A program made the translations under genes and the position numbers. A DNA stretch of 64,000 nucleotides from Carya illinoinensis (Eukaryota > Streptophyta > Magnoliopsida > Fagales > Juglandaceae), in NCBI RefSeq assembly GCF_018687715.1, contig NC_056755.1, positions 25,312,501-25,376,500 of the forward strand, read 5' to 3'. Positions 25,779 to 38,578 of the stretch are shown here, piece by piece. The number at the start of each line of letters is the position of its first letter. Position 1 is the first letter of the stretch. A model generated the notes under the pieces. That model saw nothing but the letters and a program-made list of their open reading frames with translations, was not told where the DNA came from and did no database searches.

Positions 25779-27217
25779 TTGATCCAACACATTTCAATAG
25801 ATGGAATACAATCCCACGTAGGTGCACCTGCATGTGCATTGGAACTAATCAGCCCAAAGCCCGAGCCTCTTAAACCATTTTCTCAAGGGCAATCTCACAT
25901 CACATCCATCCCTCATTAACACTCCTGGTTCGTTTCAGGCATTGGACGAATTGGCTCGAAGAAACCCGTCTTTTCATGAATTCTTGTGCACATACGCCAA
26001 ACCATTGGTTTTCCTCGAGCCTAGGATGTGCCCCACGGCCCTAAAGTTCTCATTCCACCATTGTTAGGTTTCTGAATAAAGTTGAGGGCATTAATTAACT
26101 CACTAGTGATTAGTCATCACAAAACCTTGTTTGGAACATAATTGCCCTTTTAATTCTATCTCACCTTTTCTAAATGAGCCTTGCAAATTTAATTGTTGTT
26201 GTTCATCCTTCATAGAGTGAATTTGAAGATTACACTTGATCCAGCATGTTTCGACAAAAGGAATGTCAATGGAACAGACAAGTCACAGCCAATCGCCACC
26301 TGCGCGCACCTCCATGTGCATTGCAACTAATCGGCCCAAAAGCCAACGCCCTTTACACCATTTTCTCAAGGGAAATCTCATCAAATGCATCCATGATTAA
26401 AGCCTTACAGCTCATTTCTAGCACTGAACGAATTGACTCGAATAAACCTATCTTTTCTATCACTGTTGCAATTGTAGCCCCCATTCAGCATACAAACGGT
26501 TTCCCTCAAGCCGAAGAAGTGCCACACGCCCCACATGTTCTCATCTCACCATGGTTGAGATTCTAACTTGACTTGAGGGCATTAATCAACTCACAAGTCA
26601 ATAGTCATCTCTAAACCGTGTTTTCAGGTTAATTTCCTTTTTAATTCTTTCTTAGCTTATATATGTGGACCTTACGACTTCTATTCTTGTTCTTTATCAA
26701 TCTAAGAGTGAATTAGTGGATTGGAATTGATCCACGACATTTCCGTTGAAGGAATGTCATTCCAACGCCCAAGTCCCCGCCAATCGCCACCTTGGTGCAC
26801 ATCCATGTGCATTGCAACTAATCAGCCCCTAACCCATGCCTTTTATATTATTTTCTCAAGTGAAATCTCATGAAATGCCTCCCACCTTAACCCTTCCAGC
26901 TGATTGATAGAAATGGACGAATTGGCCCCCGAACAGACCCGCCTTTTCTTTCGATCTTCCAATCGCAGCCCACATAAGCCCCACCATCGGTTTCCATCGA
27001 GCCCAAGAAGTGCCACATGTCCTTCATGACCACAACCTGCCATTGTGAAGGTTTTAACTTAAGTTGACGGCATTAACAAACTTACAGGTGATTAGTCGTC
27101 TCTAAACGATGTTTTGAGCTTAATTTTCTTATTAATTCATTCTCGCCTTTTTTATACGGACCTTATGACTTTTATTGTTGTTTTTCATCATTCATAGAGT
27201 GAATTAGTGGATTAGAA
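25779..27217 (+). repeat. Unit 19 (1439 bp)
   Basis: All markers of unit 18 recur at +1439, including cttgacttgag near 26571 and gcatgtttcg at 26246. I see no difference between the two by eye. Confidence 0.95.
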
Positions 27218-28506
27218 TTGATCCAACACATTTCAATAGATGGAATACAATCCCCCGTCTTTTCATGAATTCTTGTGCACATACGCCAAACCATTGGTTT
27301 TCCTCGAGCCTAGGATGTGCCCCACGGCCCTAAAGTTCTCATTCCACCATTGTTAGGTTTCTGAATAAAGTTGAGGGCATTAATTAACTCACTAGTGATT
27401 AGTCATCACAAAACCTTGTTTGGAACATAATTGCCCTTTTAATTCTATCTCACCTTTTCTAAATGAGCCTTGCAAATTTAATTGTTGTTGTTCATCCTTC
27501 ATAGAGTGAATTTGAAGATTACACTTGATCCAGCAGGTTTCGACAAAAGGAATGTCAATGGAACAGACAAGTCACAGCCAATCGCCACCTGCGCGCACCT
27601 CCATGTGCATTGCAACTAATCGGCCCAAAAGCCAACGCCCTTTACACCATTTTCTCAAGGGAAATCTCATCAAATGCATCCATGATTAAAGCCTTACAGC
27701 TCATTTCTAGCACTGAACGAATTGACTCGAATAAACCTATCTTTTCTATCACTATTGCAATTGTAGCCCCCATTCAGCATACAAACGGTTTCCCTCAAGC
27801 CGAAGAAGTGCCACACGCCCCACATGTTCTCATCTCACCATGGTTGAGATTCTAACTTGAGTTGAGGGCATTAATCAACTCACAAGTCAATAGTCATCTC
27901 TAAACCGTGTTTTCAGGTTAATTTCCTTTTTAATTCTTTCTTAGCTTATATATGTGGACCTTACGACTTCTATTCTTGTTCTTTATCAATCTAAGAGTGA
28001 ATTAGTAGATTGGAATTGATCCACGACATTTCCGTTGAAGGAATGTCATTCCAACGCCCAAGTCCCCGCCAATCGCCACCTTGGTGCACATCCATGTGCA
28101 TTACAACTAATCAGCCCCTAACCCATGCCTTTTATATTATTTTCTCAAGTGAAATCTCATGAAATGCCTCCCACCTTAACCCTTCCAGCTGATTGATAGA
28201 AATGGACGAATTGGCCCCCGAACAGACCCGCCTTTTCTTTCGTTCTTCCAATCGCAGCCCACATAAGCCCCACCATCGGTTTCCATCGAGCCCAAGAAGT
28301 GCCGCATGTCCTTCATGACCACAACCTGCCATTGTGAAGGTTTTAACTTAAGTTGACGGCATTAACAAACTTACAGGTGATTAGTCGTCCCTAAACGATG
28401 TTTTGAGCTTAATTTTCTTATTAATTCATTCTCGCCTTTTTTATACGGACCTTATGACTTTTATTGTTGTTTTTCATCATTCATAGAGTGAATTAGTGGA
28501 TTAGAA
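27218..28506 (+). repeat. Unit 20 (1289 bp, same deletion)
   Basis: Junction at about 27253. Carries gtgccgcatg near 28303 and gtccctaaac, the unit 14/16 subtype. Confidence 0.95.
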
Positions 28507-29945
28507 TTGATCCAACACATTTCAATAGATGGAATACAATCCCACGTAGGTGCACCTGCATGTGCATTGGAACTAATCAGCCCAAAGCCCGAGCCTCTTA
28601 AACCATTTTCTCAAGGGCAATCTCACATCACATCCATCCGTCATTAACACTCCTGGTTCGTTTCAGGCATTGGACGAATTGGCTCGAAGAAACCCGTCTT
28701 TTCATGAATTCTTGCGCACATACGCCAAACCATTGGTTTTCCTCGAGCCTAGGATGTGCCACACGGCCCTAAAGTTCTCATTCCACCATTGTTAGGTTTC
28801 TGAATAAAGTTGAGGGCATTAATCAACTCACTAGTGATTAGTCATCACAAAACCTTGTTTGGAACATAATTGCCCTTTTAATTCTAACTCACCTTTTCTA
28901 AATGAGCCTTGCAAATTTAATTGTTGTTGTTCATCCTTCATAGAGTGAATTTGAAGATTACACTTGATCCAGCACATTTCGACAAAAGGAATGTCAAAGG
29001 AACAGACAAGTCACAGCCAATCGCCACCTGCGCACACCTCCATGTGCATTGCAACTAATCGGCCCAAAAGCCAATGCCCTTTACACCATTTTCTCAAGGG
29101 AAATCTCATCAAATGCGTCCATGATTAAAGCCTTACAGCTCATTTCTAGCACTGAACGAATTGACTCGAATAAACCTATCTTTTCTATCACTGTTCCAAT
29201 TGTAGCCCCCATTCAGCATACAAACGGTTTCCCTCAAGGCGAAGAAGTGCCACACGCCCCACATGTTCTCATCTCACCATGGTTGAGATTCTAACTTGAC
29301 TTGAGGGCATTAATCAACTCACAAGTCAATAGTCATCTCTAAACCGTGTTTTCAGGTTAATTTCCTTTTTAATTCTTTCTTAGCTTATATATGTGGACCT
29401 TACGACTTCTATTCTTGTTCTTTATCAATCTAAGAGTGAATTAGTAGATTGGAATTGATCCACGACATTTCCGTTGAAGGAATGTCATTCCAACGCCCAA
29501 GTCCCCGCCAATCGCCACCTTGGTGCACATCCATGTGCATTGCAACTAATCAGCCCCTAACCCATGCCTTTTATATTATTTTCTCAAGTGAAATCTCATG
29601 AAATGCCTCCCACCTTAACCCATCCAGCTGATTGATAGAAATGGACGAATTGGCCCCCGAACAGACCCGCCTTTTCTTTCGTTCTTCCAATCGCAGCCCA
29701 CATAAGCCCCACCATCAGTTTCCATCGAGCCCAAGAAGTGCCACATGTCCTTCATGACCACAACCTGCGATTGTGAAGGTTTTAACTTAAGTTGAAGGCA
29801 TTAACAAACTTACAGGTGATTAGTCGTCCCTAAACGATGTTTTGAGCTTAATTTTCTTATTAATTCATTCTCGCCTTTTTTATACGGACCTTATGACTTT
29901 TATTGTTGTTTTTCATCATTCATAGAGTGAATTAGTGGATTAGAA
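28507..29945 (+). repeat. Unit 21 (1439 bp, mosaic)
   Basis: A and most of B are of the unit 15/17 type (catccgtcat, ttctaactcacc, tgtcaaagg, caaggcgaag), but the end of B switches to gagattctaac and cttgacttgag as in units 18/19. C is new: agtagattgg, aacccatccag, accatcagtt, acctgcgattg (which removes the start of the 66-codon minus-strand frame) and gttgaaggc. Confidence 0.95.
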
Positions 29946-31384
29946 TTGATCCAACACATTTCAATAGATGGAATAGAATCCCACGTAGGTGCACCTGCAT
30001 GTGCATTGGAACTAATCAGCCCAAAGCCCGAGCCTCTTAAACCATTTTCTCAAGGGCAATCTCACATCACATCCATCCCTCATTAACACTCCTGGTTCGT
30101 TTCAGGCATTGGACGAATTGGCTCGAAGAAACCCGTCTTTTCATGAATTCTTGCGCACATACGCCAAACCATTGGTTTTCCTCGAGCCTAGGATGTGCCA
30201 CACGGCCCTAAAGTTCTCATTCCACCATTGTTAGGTTTCTGAATAAAGTTGAGGGCATTAATCAACTCACTAGTGATTAGTCATCACAAAACCTTGTTTG
30301 GAACATAATTGCCCTTTTAATTCTATCTCACCTTTTCTAAATGAGCCTTGCAAATTTAATTGTTGTTGTTCATCCTTCATAGAGTGAATTTGAAGATTAC
30401 ACTTGATCCAGCACATTTCGACAAAAGGAATGTCAATGGAACAGACAAGTCACAGCCAATCGCCACCTGCGCGCACCTCCATGTGCATTGCAACTAATCG
30501 GCCCAAAAGCCAATGCCCTTTACACCATTTTCTCAAGGGAAATCTCATCAAATGCGTCCATGATTAAAGCCTTACAGCTCATTTCTAGCACTGAACGAAT
30601 TGACTCGAATAAACCTATCTTTTCTATCACTGTTCCAATTGTAGCCCCCATTCAGCATACAAACGGTTTCCCTCAAGGCGAAGAAGTGCCACACGCCCCA
30701 CATGTTCTCATCTCACCATGGTTGAGCTTCTAACTTGAGTTGAGGGCATTAATCAACTCACAAGTCAATAGTCATCTCTAAACCGTGTTTTCAGGTTAAT
30801 TTCCTTTTTAATTCTTTCTTAGCTTATATATGTGGACCTTACGACTTCTATTCTTGTTCTTTATCAATCTAAGAGTGAATTAGTGGATTGGAATTGATCC
30901 ACGACATTTCCGTTGAAGGAATGTCATTCCAACGCCCAAGTCCCCGCCAATCGCCACTTTGGTGCACATCCATGTGCATTGCAACTAATCAGCCCCTAAC
31001 CCATGCCTTTTATATTATTTTCTCAAGTGAAATCTCATGAAATGCCTCCCACCTTAACCCTTCCAGCTAATTGATAGAAATGGACGAATTGGCCCCCGAA
31101 CAGACCCGCCTTTTCTTTCGTTCTTCCAATCGCAGCCCACATAAGCCCCACCATCGGTTTCCATCGAGCCCAAGAAGTGCCACATGTCCTTCATGACCAC
31201 AACCTGCCATTGTGAAGGTTTTAACTTAAGTTGGCGGCATTAACAAACTTACAGGTGATTAGTCGTCCCCAAACGATGTTTTGAGCTTAATTTTCTTATT
31301 AATTCGTTCTCGCCTTTTTTATACGGACCTTATGACTTTTATTGTTGTTTTTCATCATTCATAGAGTGAATTAGTGGATTAGAA
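29946..31384 (+). repeat. Unit 22 (1439 bp)
   Basis: ggaatagaatcc near 29976 is shared with unit 24. C has cgccactttgg, ccagctaattg (a stop in the minus-strand frame), gttggcggc, gtccccaaac and attcgttctc. Confidence 0.95.
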
Positions 31385-32823
31385 TTGATCCAACACATTT
31401 CAATAGATGGAATACAATCCCACGTAGGTGCACCTGCATGTGCATTGGAACTAATCAGCCCAAAGCCCGAGCCTCTTAAACCATTTTCTCAAGGGCAATC
31501 TCACATCACATCCATCCCTCATTAACACTCCTGGTTCGTTTCAGGCATTGGACGAATTGGCTCGAAGAAACCCGTCTTTTCATGAATTCTTGCGCACATA
31601 CGCCAAACCATTGGTTTTCCTCGAGCCTAGGATGTGCCACACGGCCCTAAAGTTCTCATTCCACCATTGTTAGGTTTCTGAATAAAGTTGAGGGCATTAA
31701 TCAACTCACTAGTGATTAGTCACCACAAAACCTTGTTTGGAACATAATTGCCCTTTTAATTCTATCTCACCTTTTCTAAATGAGCCTTACAAATTTAATT
31801 GTTGTTGTTCATCCTTCATAGAGTGAATTTGAAGATTACACTTGATCCAGCATGTTTCGACAAAAGGAATGTCAATGGAACAGACAAGTCACAGCCAATC
31901 GCCACCTGCGCGCACCTCCATGTGCATTGCAACTAATCGGCCCAAAAGCCAACGCCCTTTACACCATTTTCTCAAGGGAAATCTCATCAAATGCATCCAT
32001 GATTAAAGCCTTACAGCTCATTTCTAGCACTGAACGAATTGACTCGAATAAACCTATCTTTTCTATCACTGTTGCAATTGTAGCCCCCATTCAGCATACA
32101 AACGGTTTCCCTCAAGCCGAAGAAGTGCCACACGCCCGACATGTTCTCATCTCACCATGGTTGAGATTCTAACTTGAGTTGAGGGCATTAATCAACTCAC
32201 AAGTCAATAGTCATCTCTAAACCGTGTTTTCAGGTTAATTTCCTTTTTAATTCTTTCTTAACTTATATATGTGGACCTTACGACTTCTATTCTTGTTCTT
32301 TATCAATCTAAGGGTGAATTAGTAGATTGGAATTGATCCACGACATTTCCGTTGAAGGAATGTCATTCCAACGCCCAAGTCCCCGCCAATCGCCACCTTG
32401 GTGCGCATCCATGTGCATTGCAACTAATCAGCCCCTAACCCATGCCTTTTATATTATTTTCTCAAGTGAAATCTCATGAAATGCCTCCCACCTTAACCCT
32501 TCCAGCTGATTGATAGAAATGGACGAATTGGCCCCCGAACAGACCCGCCTTTTCTTTCGTTCTTCCAATCGCAGCCCACATAAGCCCCACCATCGGTTTC
32601 CATCGAGCCCAAGAAGTGCCACATGTCCTTCATGACCACAACCTGCGATTGTGAAGGTTTTAACTTAAGTTGAAGGCATTAACAAACTTACAGGTGATTA
32701 GTCGTCCCTAAACGATGTTTTGAGCTTAATTTTCTTATTAATTCATTCTCGCCTTTTTTATACGGACCTTATGACTTTTATTGTTGTTTTTCATCATTCA
32801 TAGAGTGAATTAGTGGATTAGAA
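31385..32823 (+). repeat. Unit 23 (1439 bp)
   Basis: B is of the unit 18 type (gcatgtttcg with ATG at 31852, aatgcatcc, gttgcaattg). C tail is of the unit 21 type (acctgcgattg, gttgaaggc, gtccctaaac). Private: gtcaccacaa, cgcccgacat, tcttaacttat, aagggtgaat and gtgcgcatcc. Confidence 0.95.
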
Positions 32824-34262
32824 TTGATCCAACACATTTCAATAGATGGAATAGAATCCCACGTAGGTACACCTGCATGTGCATTGGAACTAATCAGCCC
32901 AAAGCCCGAGCCTCTTAAACCATTTTCTCAAGGGCAATCTCACATCACATCCATCCCTCATTAACACTCCTGGTTCGTTTCAGGCATTGGACGAATTGGC
33001 TCGAAGAAACCCGTCTTTTCATGAATTCTTGCGCACATACGCCAAACCATTGGTTTTCCTCGAGCCTAGGATGTGCCACACGGCCCTAAAGTTCTCATTC
33101 CACCATTGTTTGGTTTCTGAATAAAGTTGAGGGCATTAATCAACTCACTAGTGATTAGTCATCACAAAACCTTGTTTGGAACATAATTGCCCTTTTAATT
33201 CTATCTCACCTTTTCTAAATGAGCCTTGCAAATTTAATTGTTGTTGTTCATCCTTCATAGAGTGAATTTGAAGATTACACTTGATCCAGCACATTTCGAC
33301 AAAAGGAATGTCAATGGAACAGACAAGTCACAGCCAATCGCCACCTGCGCGCACCTCCATGTGCATTGCAACTAATCGGCCCAAAAGCCAATGCCCTTTA
33401 CACCATTTTCTCAAGGGAAATCTCATCAAATGCGTCCATGATTAAAGCCTTACAGCTCATTTCTAGCACTGAACGAATTGACTCGAATAAACCTATCTTT
33501 TCTATCACTGTTCCAATTGTAGCCCCCATTCAGCATACAAACGGTTTCCCTCAAGCCGAAGAAGTGCCACACGCCCCACATGTTCTCATCTCACCATGGT
33601 CGAGCTTCTAACTTGAGTTGAGGGCATTAATCAACTCACAAGTCAATAGTCATCTCTAAACCGTGTTTTCAGGTTAATTTCCTTTTTAATTCTTTCTCAG
33701 CTTATATATGTGGACCTTACGACTTCTATTCTTGTTCTTTATCAATCTAAGAGTGAATTAGTGGATTGGAATTGATCCACGACATTTCCGTTGAAGGAAT
33801 GTCATTCCAACGCCCAAGTTCCCGCCAATCGCCACCTTGGTGCACATCCATGTGCATTGCAACTAATCAGCCCCTAACCCATGCCTTTTATATTATTTTC
33901 TCAAGTGAAATCTCATGAAATGCCTCCCACCTTAACCCTTCCAGCTGATTGATAGAAATGGACGAATTGGCCCCCGAACAGACCCGCCTTTTCTTTCGAT
34001 CTTCCAATCGCAGCCCACATAAGCCCCACCATCGGTTTCCATCGAGCCCAAGAAGTGCCACATGTCCTTCATGACCACAACCTGCCATTGTGAAGGTTTT
34101 AACTTAAGTTGACGGCATTAACAAACTTACAGGTGATTAGTCGTCTCTAAACGATGTTTTGAGCTTAATTTTCTTATTAATTCATTCTCGCCTTTTTTAT
34201 ACGGACCTTATGACTTTTATTGTTGTTTTTCATCATTCATAGAGTGAATTAGTGGATTAGAA
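32824..34262 (+). repeat. Unit 24 (1439 bp)
   Basis: Starts with the ggaatagaatcc form of unit 22. Private: aggtacacctg, gtttggtttctg, ccatggtcgag and caagttcccgc. C is of the ttcgatcttcc type. Confidence 0.95.
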
Positions 34263-35701
34263 TTGATCCAACACATTTCAATAGATGGAATACAATCCCA
34301 CGTAGGTGCACCTGCATGTGCATTGGAACTAATCAGCCCAAAGCCTGAGCCTCTTAAACCATTTTCTCAAGGGCAATCTCACATCACATCCATCCCTCAT
34401 TAACACTCCTGGTTCGTTTCAGGCATTGGACGAATTGGCTCGAAGAAACCCGTCTTTTCATGAATTCTTGTGCACATACACCAAACCATTGGTTTTCCTC
34501 GAGCCTAGGATGTGCCCCACGGCCCTAAAGTTCTCATTCCACCATTGTTAGGTTTCTGAATAAAGTTGAGGGCATTAATTAACTCACTAGTGATTAGTCA
34601 TCACAAAACCTTGTTTGGAACATAATTGCCCTTTTAATTCTATCTCACCTTTTCTAAATGAGCCTTGCAAATTTAATTGTTGTTGTTCATCCTTCATAGA
34701 GTGAATTTGAAGATTACACTTGATCCAGCACATTTCGACAAAAGGAATGTCAATGGAACAGACAAGTCACAGCCAATCGCCACCTGCGCGCACCTCCATG
34801 TGCATTGCAACTAATCGGCCCAAAAGCCAATGCCCTTTACACCATTTTCTGAAGGGAAATCTCATCAAATGCGTCCATGATTAAAGCCTTACAGCTCATT
34901 TCTAGCACTGAACGAATTGACTCGAATAAACCTATCTTTTCTATCACTGTTCCAATTGTAGCCCCCATTCAGCATACAAACGGTTTCCCTCAAGCCGAAG
35001 AAGTGCCACACGCCCCACATGTTCTCATCTCACCATGGTTGAGCTTCTAACTTGAGTTGAGGGCATTAATCAACTCACAAGTCAATAGTCATCTCTAAAC
35101 CGTGTTTTCAGGTTAATTTCCTTTTTAATTCTTTCTTAGCTTATATATGTGGACCTTACGACTTCTATTCTTGTTCTTTATCAATCTAAGAGTGAATTAG
35201 TGGATTGGAATTAATCCACGACATTTCCGTTGAAGGAATGTCATTCCAACGCCCAAGTCCCCGCCAATCGCCACCTTGGTGCACATCCATGTGCATTGCA
35301 ACTAATCAGCCCCTAACCCATGCCTTTTATATTATTTTCTCAAGTGAAATCTCATGAAATGCCTCCCACCTTAACCCTTCCAGCTGATTGATAGAAATGG
35401 ACGAATTGGCCCCCGAACAGACCCGCCTTTTCTTTCGATCTTCCAATCGCAGCCCACATAAGCCCCACCATCGGTTTCCATCGAGCCCAAGAAGTGCCAC
35501 ATGTCCTTCATGACCACAACCTGCCATTGTGAAGGTTTTAACTTAAGTTGACGGCATTAACAAACTTATAGGTGATTAGTCGTCTCTAAACGATGTTTTG
35601 AGCTTAATTTTCTTATTAATTCATTCTCGCCTTTTTTATACGGACCTTATGACTTTTATTGTTGTTTTTCATCATTCATAGAGTGAATTAGTGGATTAGA
35701 A
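34263..35701 (+). repeat. Unit 25 (1439 bp)
   Basis: Shares gtgcacatacacc and ttttctgaaggg with unit 30 only; the latter puts a TGA in the recurrent B frame. Private: aagcctgagcc, gaattaatccac and cttataggtg. Confidence 0.95.
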
Positions 35702-37140
35702 TTGATCCAACACATTTCAATAGATGGAATACAATCCCACGTAGGTGCACCTGCATGTGCATTGGAACTAATCAGCCCAAAGCCCGAGCCTCTTAAACCA
35801 TTTTCTCAAGGGCAATCTCACATCACATCCATCCCTCATTAACACTCCTGGTTCGTTTCAGGCATTGGACGAATTGGCTCGAAGAAACCCGTCTTTTCAT
35901 GAATTCTTGTGCACATACGCCAAACCATTGGTTTTCCTCGAGCCTAGGATGTGCCCCACGGCCCTAAAGTTCTCATTCCACCATTGTTAGGTTTCTGAAT
36001 AAAGTTGAGGGCATTAATTAACTCACTAGTGATTAGTCATCACAAAACCTTGTTTGGAACATAATTGCCCTTTTAATTCTATCTCACCTTTTCTAAATGA
36101 GCCTTGCAAATTTAATTGTTGTTGTTCATCCTTCATAGAGTGAATTTGAAGATTACACTTGATCCAGCACATTTCGACAAAAGGAATGTCAATGGAACAG
36201 ACAAGTCACAGCCAATCGCCACCTGCGCGCACCTCCATGTGCATTGCAACTAATCGGCCCAAAAGCCAATGCCCTTTACACCATTTTCTCAAGGGAAATC
36301 TCATCAAATGCGTCCATGATTAAAGCCTTACAGCTCATTTCTAGCACTGAACGAATTGACTCGAATAAACCTATCTTTTCTATCACTGTTCCAATTGTAG
36401 CCCCCATTCAGCATACAAACGGTTTCCCTCAAGGCGAAGAAGTGCCACACGCCCCACATGTTCTCATCTCACCAAGGTTGAGCTTCTAACTTGAGTTGAG
36501 GGCATTAATCAACTCACAAGTCAATAGTCATCTCTAAACCGTGTTTTCAGGTTAATTTCCTTTTTAATTCTTTCTTAGCTTATATATGTGGACCTTACGA
36601 CTTCTATTCTTGTTCTTTATCAATCTAAGAGTGAATTAGTGGATTGGAATTGATCCACGACATTTCCGTTGAAGGAATGTCATTCCAACGCCCAAGTCCC
36701 CGCCAATCGCCACCTTGGTGCACATCCATGTGCATTGCAACTAATCGGCCCCTAACCCATGCCTTTTATATTATTTTCTCAATTGAAATCTCATGAAATG
36801 CCTCCCACCTTAACCCTTCCAGCTGATTGATAGAAATGGACGAATTGGCCCCCGAACAGACCCGCCTTTTCTTTCGTTCTTCCAATCGCAGCCCACATAA
36901 GCCCCACCATCGGTTTCCATCGAGCCCAAGAAGTGCCACATGTCCTTCATGACCACAACCTGCCATTGTGAAGGTTTTAACTTAAGTTGACGGCATTAAC
37001 AAACTTACAGGTGATTAGTCGTCCCTAAACGATGTTTTGAGCTTAATTTTCTTATTAATTCATTCTCGCCTTTTTTATACGGACCTTATGACTTTTATTG
37101 TTGTTTTTCATGATTCATATAGTGAATTAGTGCATTAGAA
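35702..37140 (+). repeat. Unit 26 (1439 bp)
   Basis: caccaaggttg (36475), aatcggcccct and ctcaattgaaat are shared with units 31 and 32. Its tail has catgattcatatag and gtgcattag, shared with the tail of unit 34. Confidence 0.95.
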
Positions 37141-38578
37141 TTGATCCAACACATTTCAATAGATGGAATACAATCCCACGTAGGTGCACCTGCATGTGCA
37201 TTGGAACTAATCAGCCCAAAGCCCGAGCCTCTTAAACCATTTTCTCAAGGGCAATCTCACATCACATCCATCCCTCATTAACACTCCTGGTTCGTTTCAG
37301 GCATTGGACGGATTGGCTCGAAGAAACCCGTCTTTTCATGAATTCTTGCGCACATACGCCAAACCATTGGTTTTCCTCGAGCCTAGGATGTGCCACACGG
37401 CCCTAAAGTTCTCATTCCACCATTGTTAGGTTTCTGAATAAAGTTGAGGGCATTAATCAACTCACTAGTGATTAGTTATCACAAAACCTTGTTTGGAACA
37501 TAATTGCCCTTTTAATTCTATCTCACCTTTTCTAAATGAGCCTTGCAAATTTAATTGTTGTTGTTCATCCTTCATAGAGTGAATTTGAAGATTACACTTG
37601 ATCCAGCACATTTCGACAAAAGGAATGTCAATGGAACAGACAAGTCACAGCCAATCGCCACCTGCGCGCACCTCCATGTGCATTGCAACTAATCGGCCCA
37701 AAAGCCAACGCCCTTTACACCATTTTCTCAAGGGAAATCTCATCAAATGCGTCCATGATTAAAGCCTTACAGCTCATTTCTAGCACTGAACGAATTGACT
37801 CGAATAAACCTATCTTTTCTATCACTGTTCCAATTGTAGCCCCCATTCAGCATACAAACGGTTTCCCTCAAGCCGAAGAAGTGCCACACGCCCCACATGT
37901 TCTCATCTCACCATGGTTGAGCTTCTAACTTGAGTTGAGGGCATTAATCAACTCACAAGTCAATAGTCATCTCTAAACCGTGTTTTCAGGTTAATTTCCT
38001 TTTTAATTCTTTCTTAGCTTATATATGTGGACCTTACGACTTCTATTCTTGTTCTTTATCAATCTAAGAGTGAATTAGTGGATTGGAATTGATCCACGAC
38101 ATTTCCGTTGAAGGAATGTCATTCCAACGCCCAAGTCCCCGCCAATCGCCACCTTGGTGCACATCCATGTGCATTGCAACTAATCAGCCCCTAACCCATG
38201 CCTGTATATTATTTTCTCAAGTGAAATCTCATGAAATGCCTCCCACCTTAACCCTTCCAGCTGATTGATAGAAATGGACAAATTGGCCCCCGAACAGACC
38301 CGCCTTTTCTTTCGTTCTTCCAATCGCAGCCCACATAAGCCCCACCATCGGTTTCCATCGAGCCCAAGAAGTGCCACATGTCCTTCATGACCACAACCTG
38401 CCATTGTGAAGGTTTTAACTTAAGTTGACGGCATTAACAAACTTACAGGTGATTAGTCATCTCTAAACGATGTTTTGAGCTTAATTTTCTTATTAATTCA
38501 TTCTCGCCTTTTTTATACGGACCTTATGACTTTTATTGTTGTTTTTCATCATTTATAGAGTGAATTAGTGGATTAGAA
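37141..38578 (+). repeat. Unit 27 (1438 bp)
   Basis: ggacggattgg, tagttatcac and atgcctgtatatt (one base shorter, near 38203) are shared only with unit 35, as is catttatagag in the tail. Private: gacaaattgg and gtcatctctaaac in C. Confidence 0.95.
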
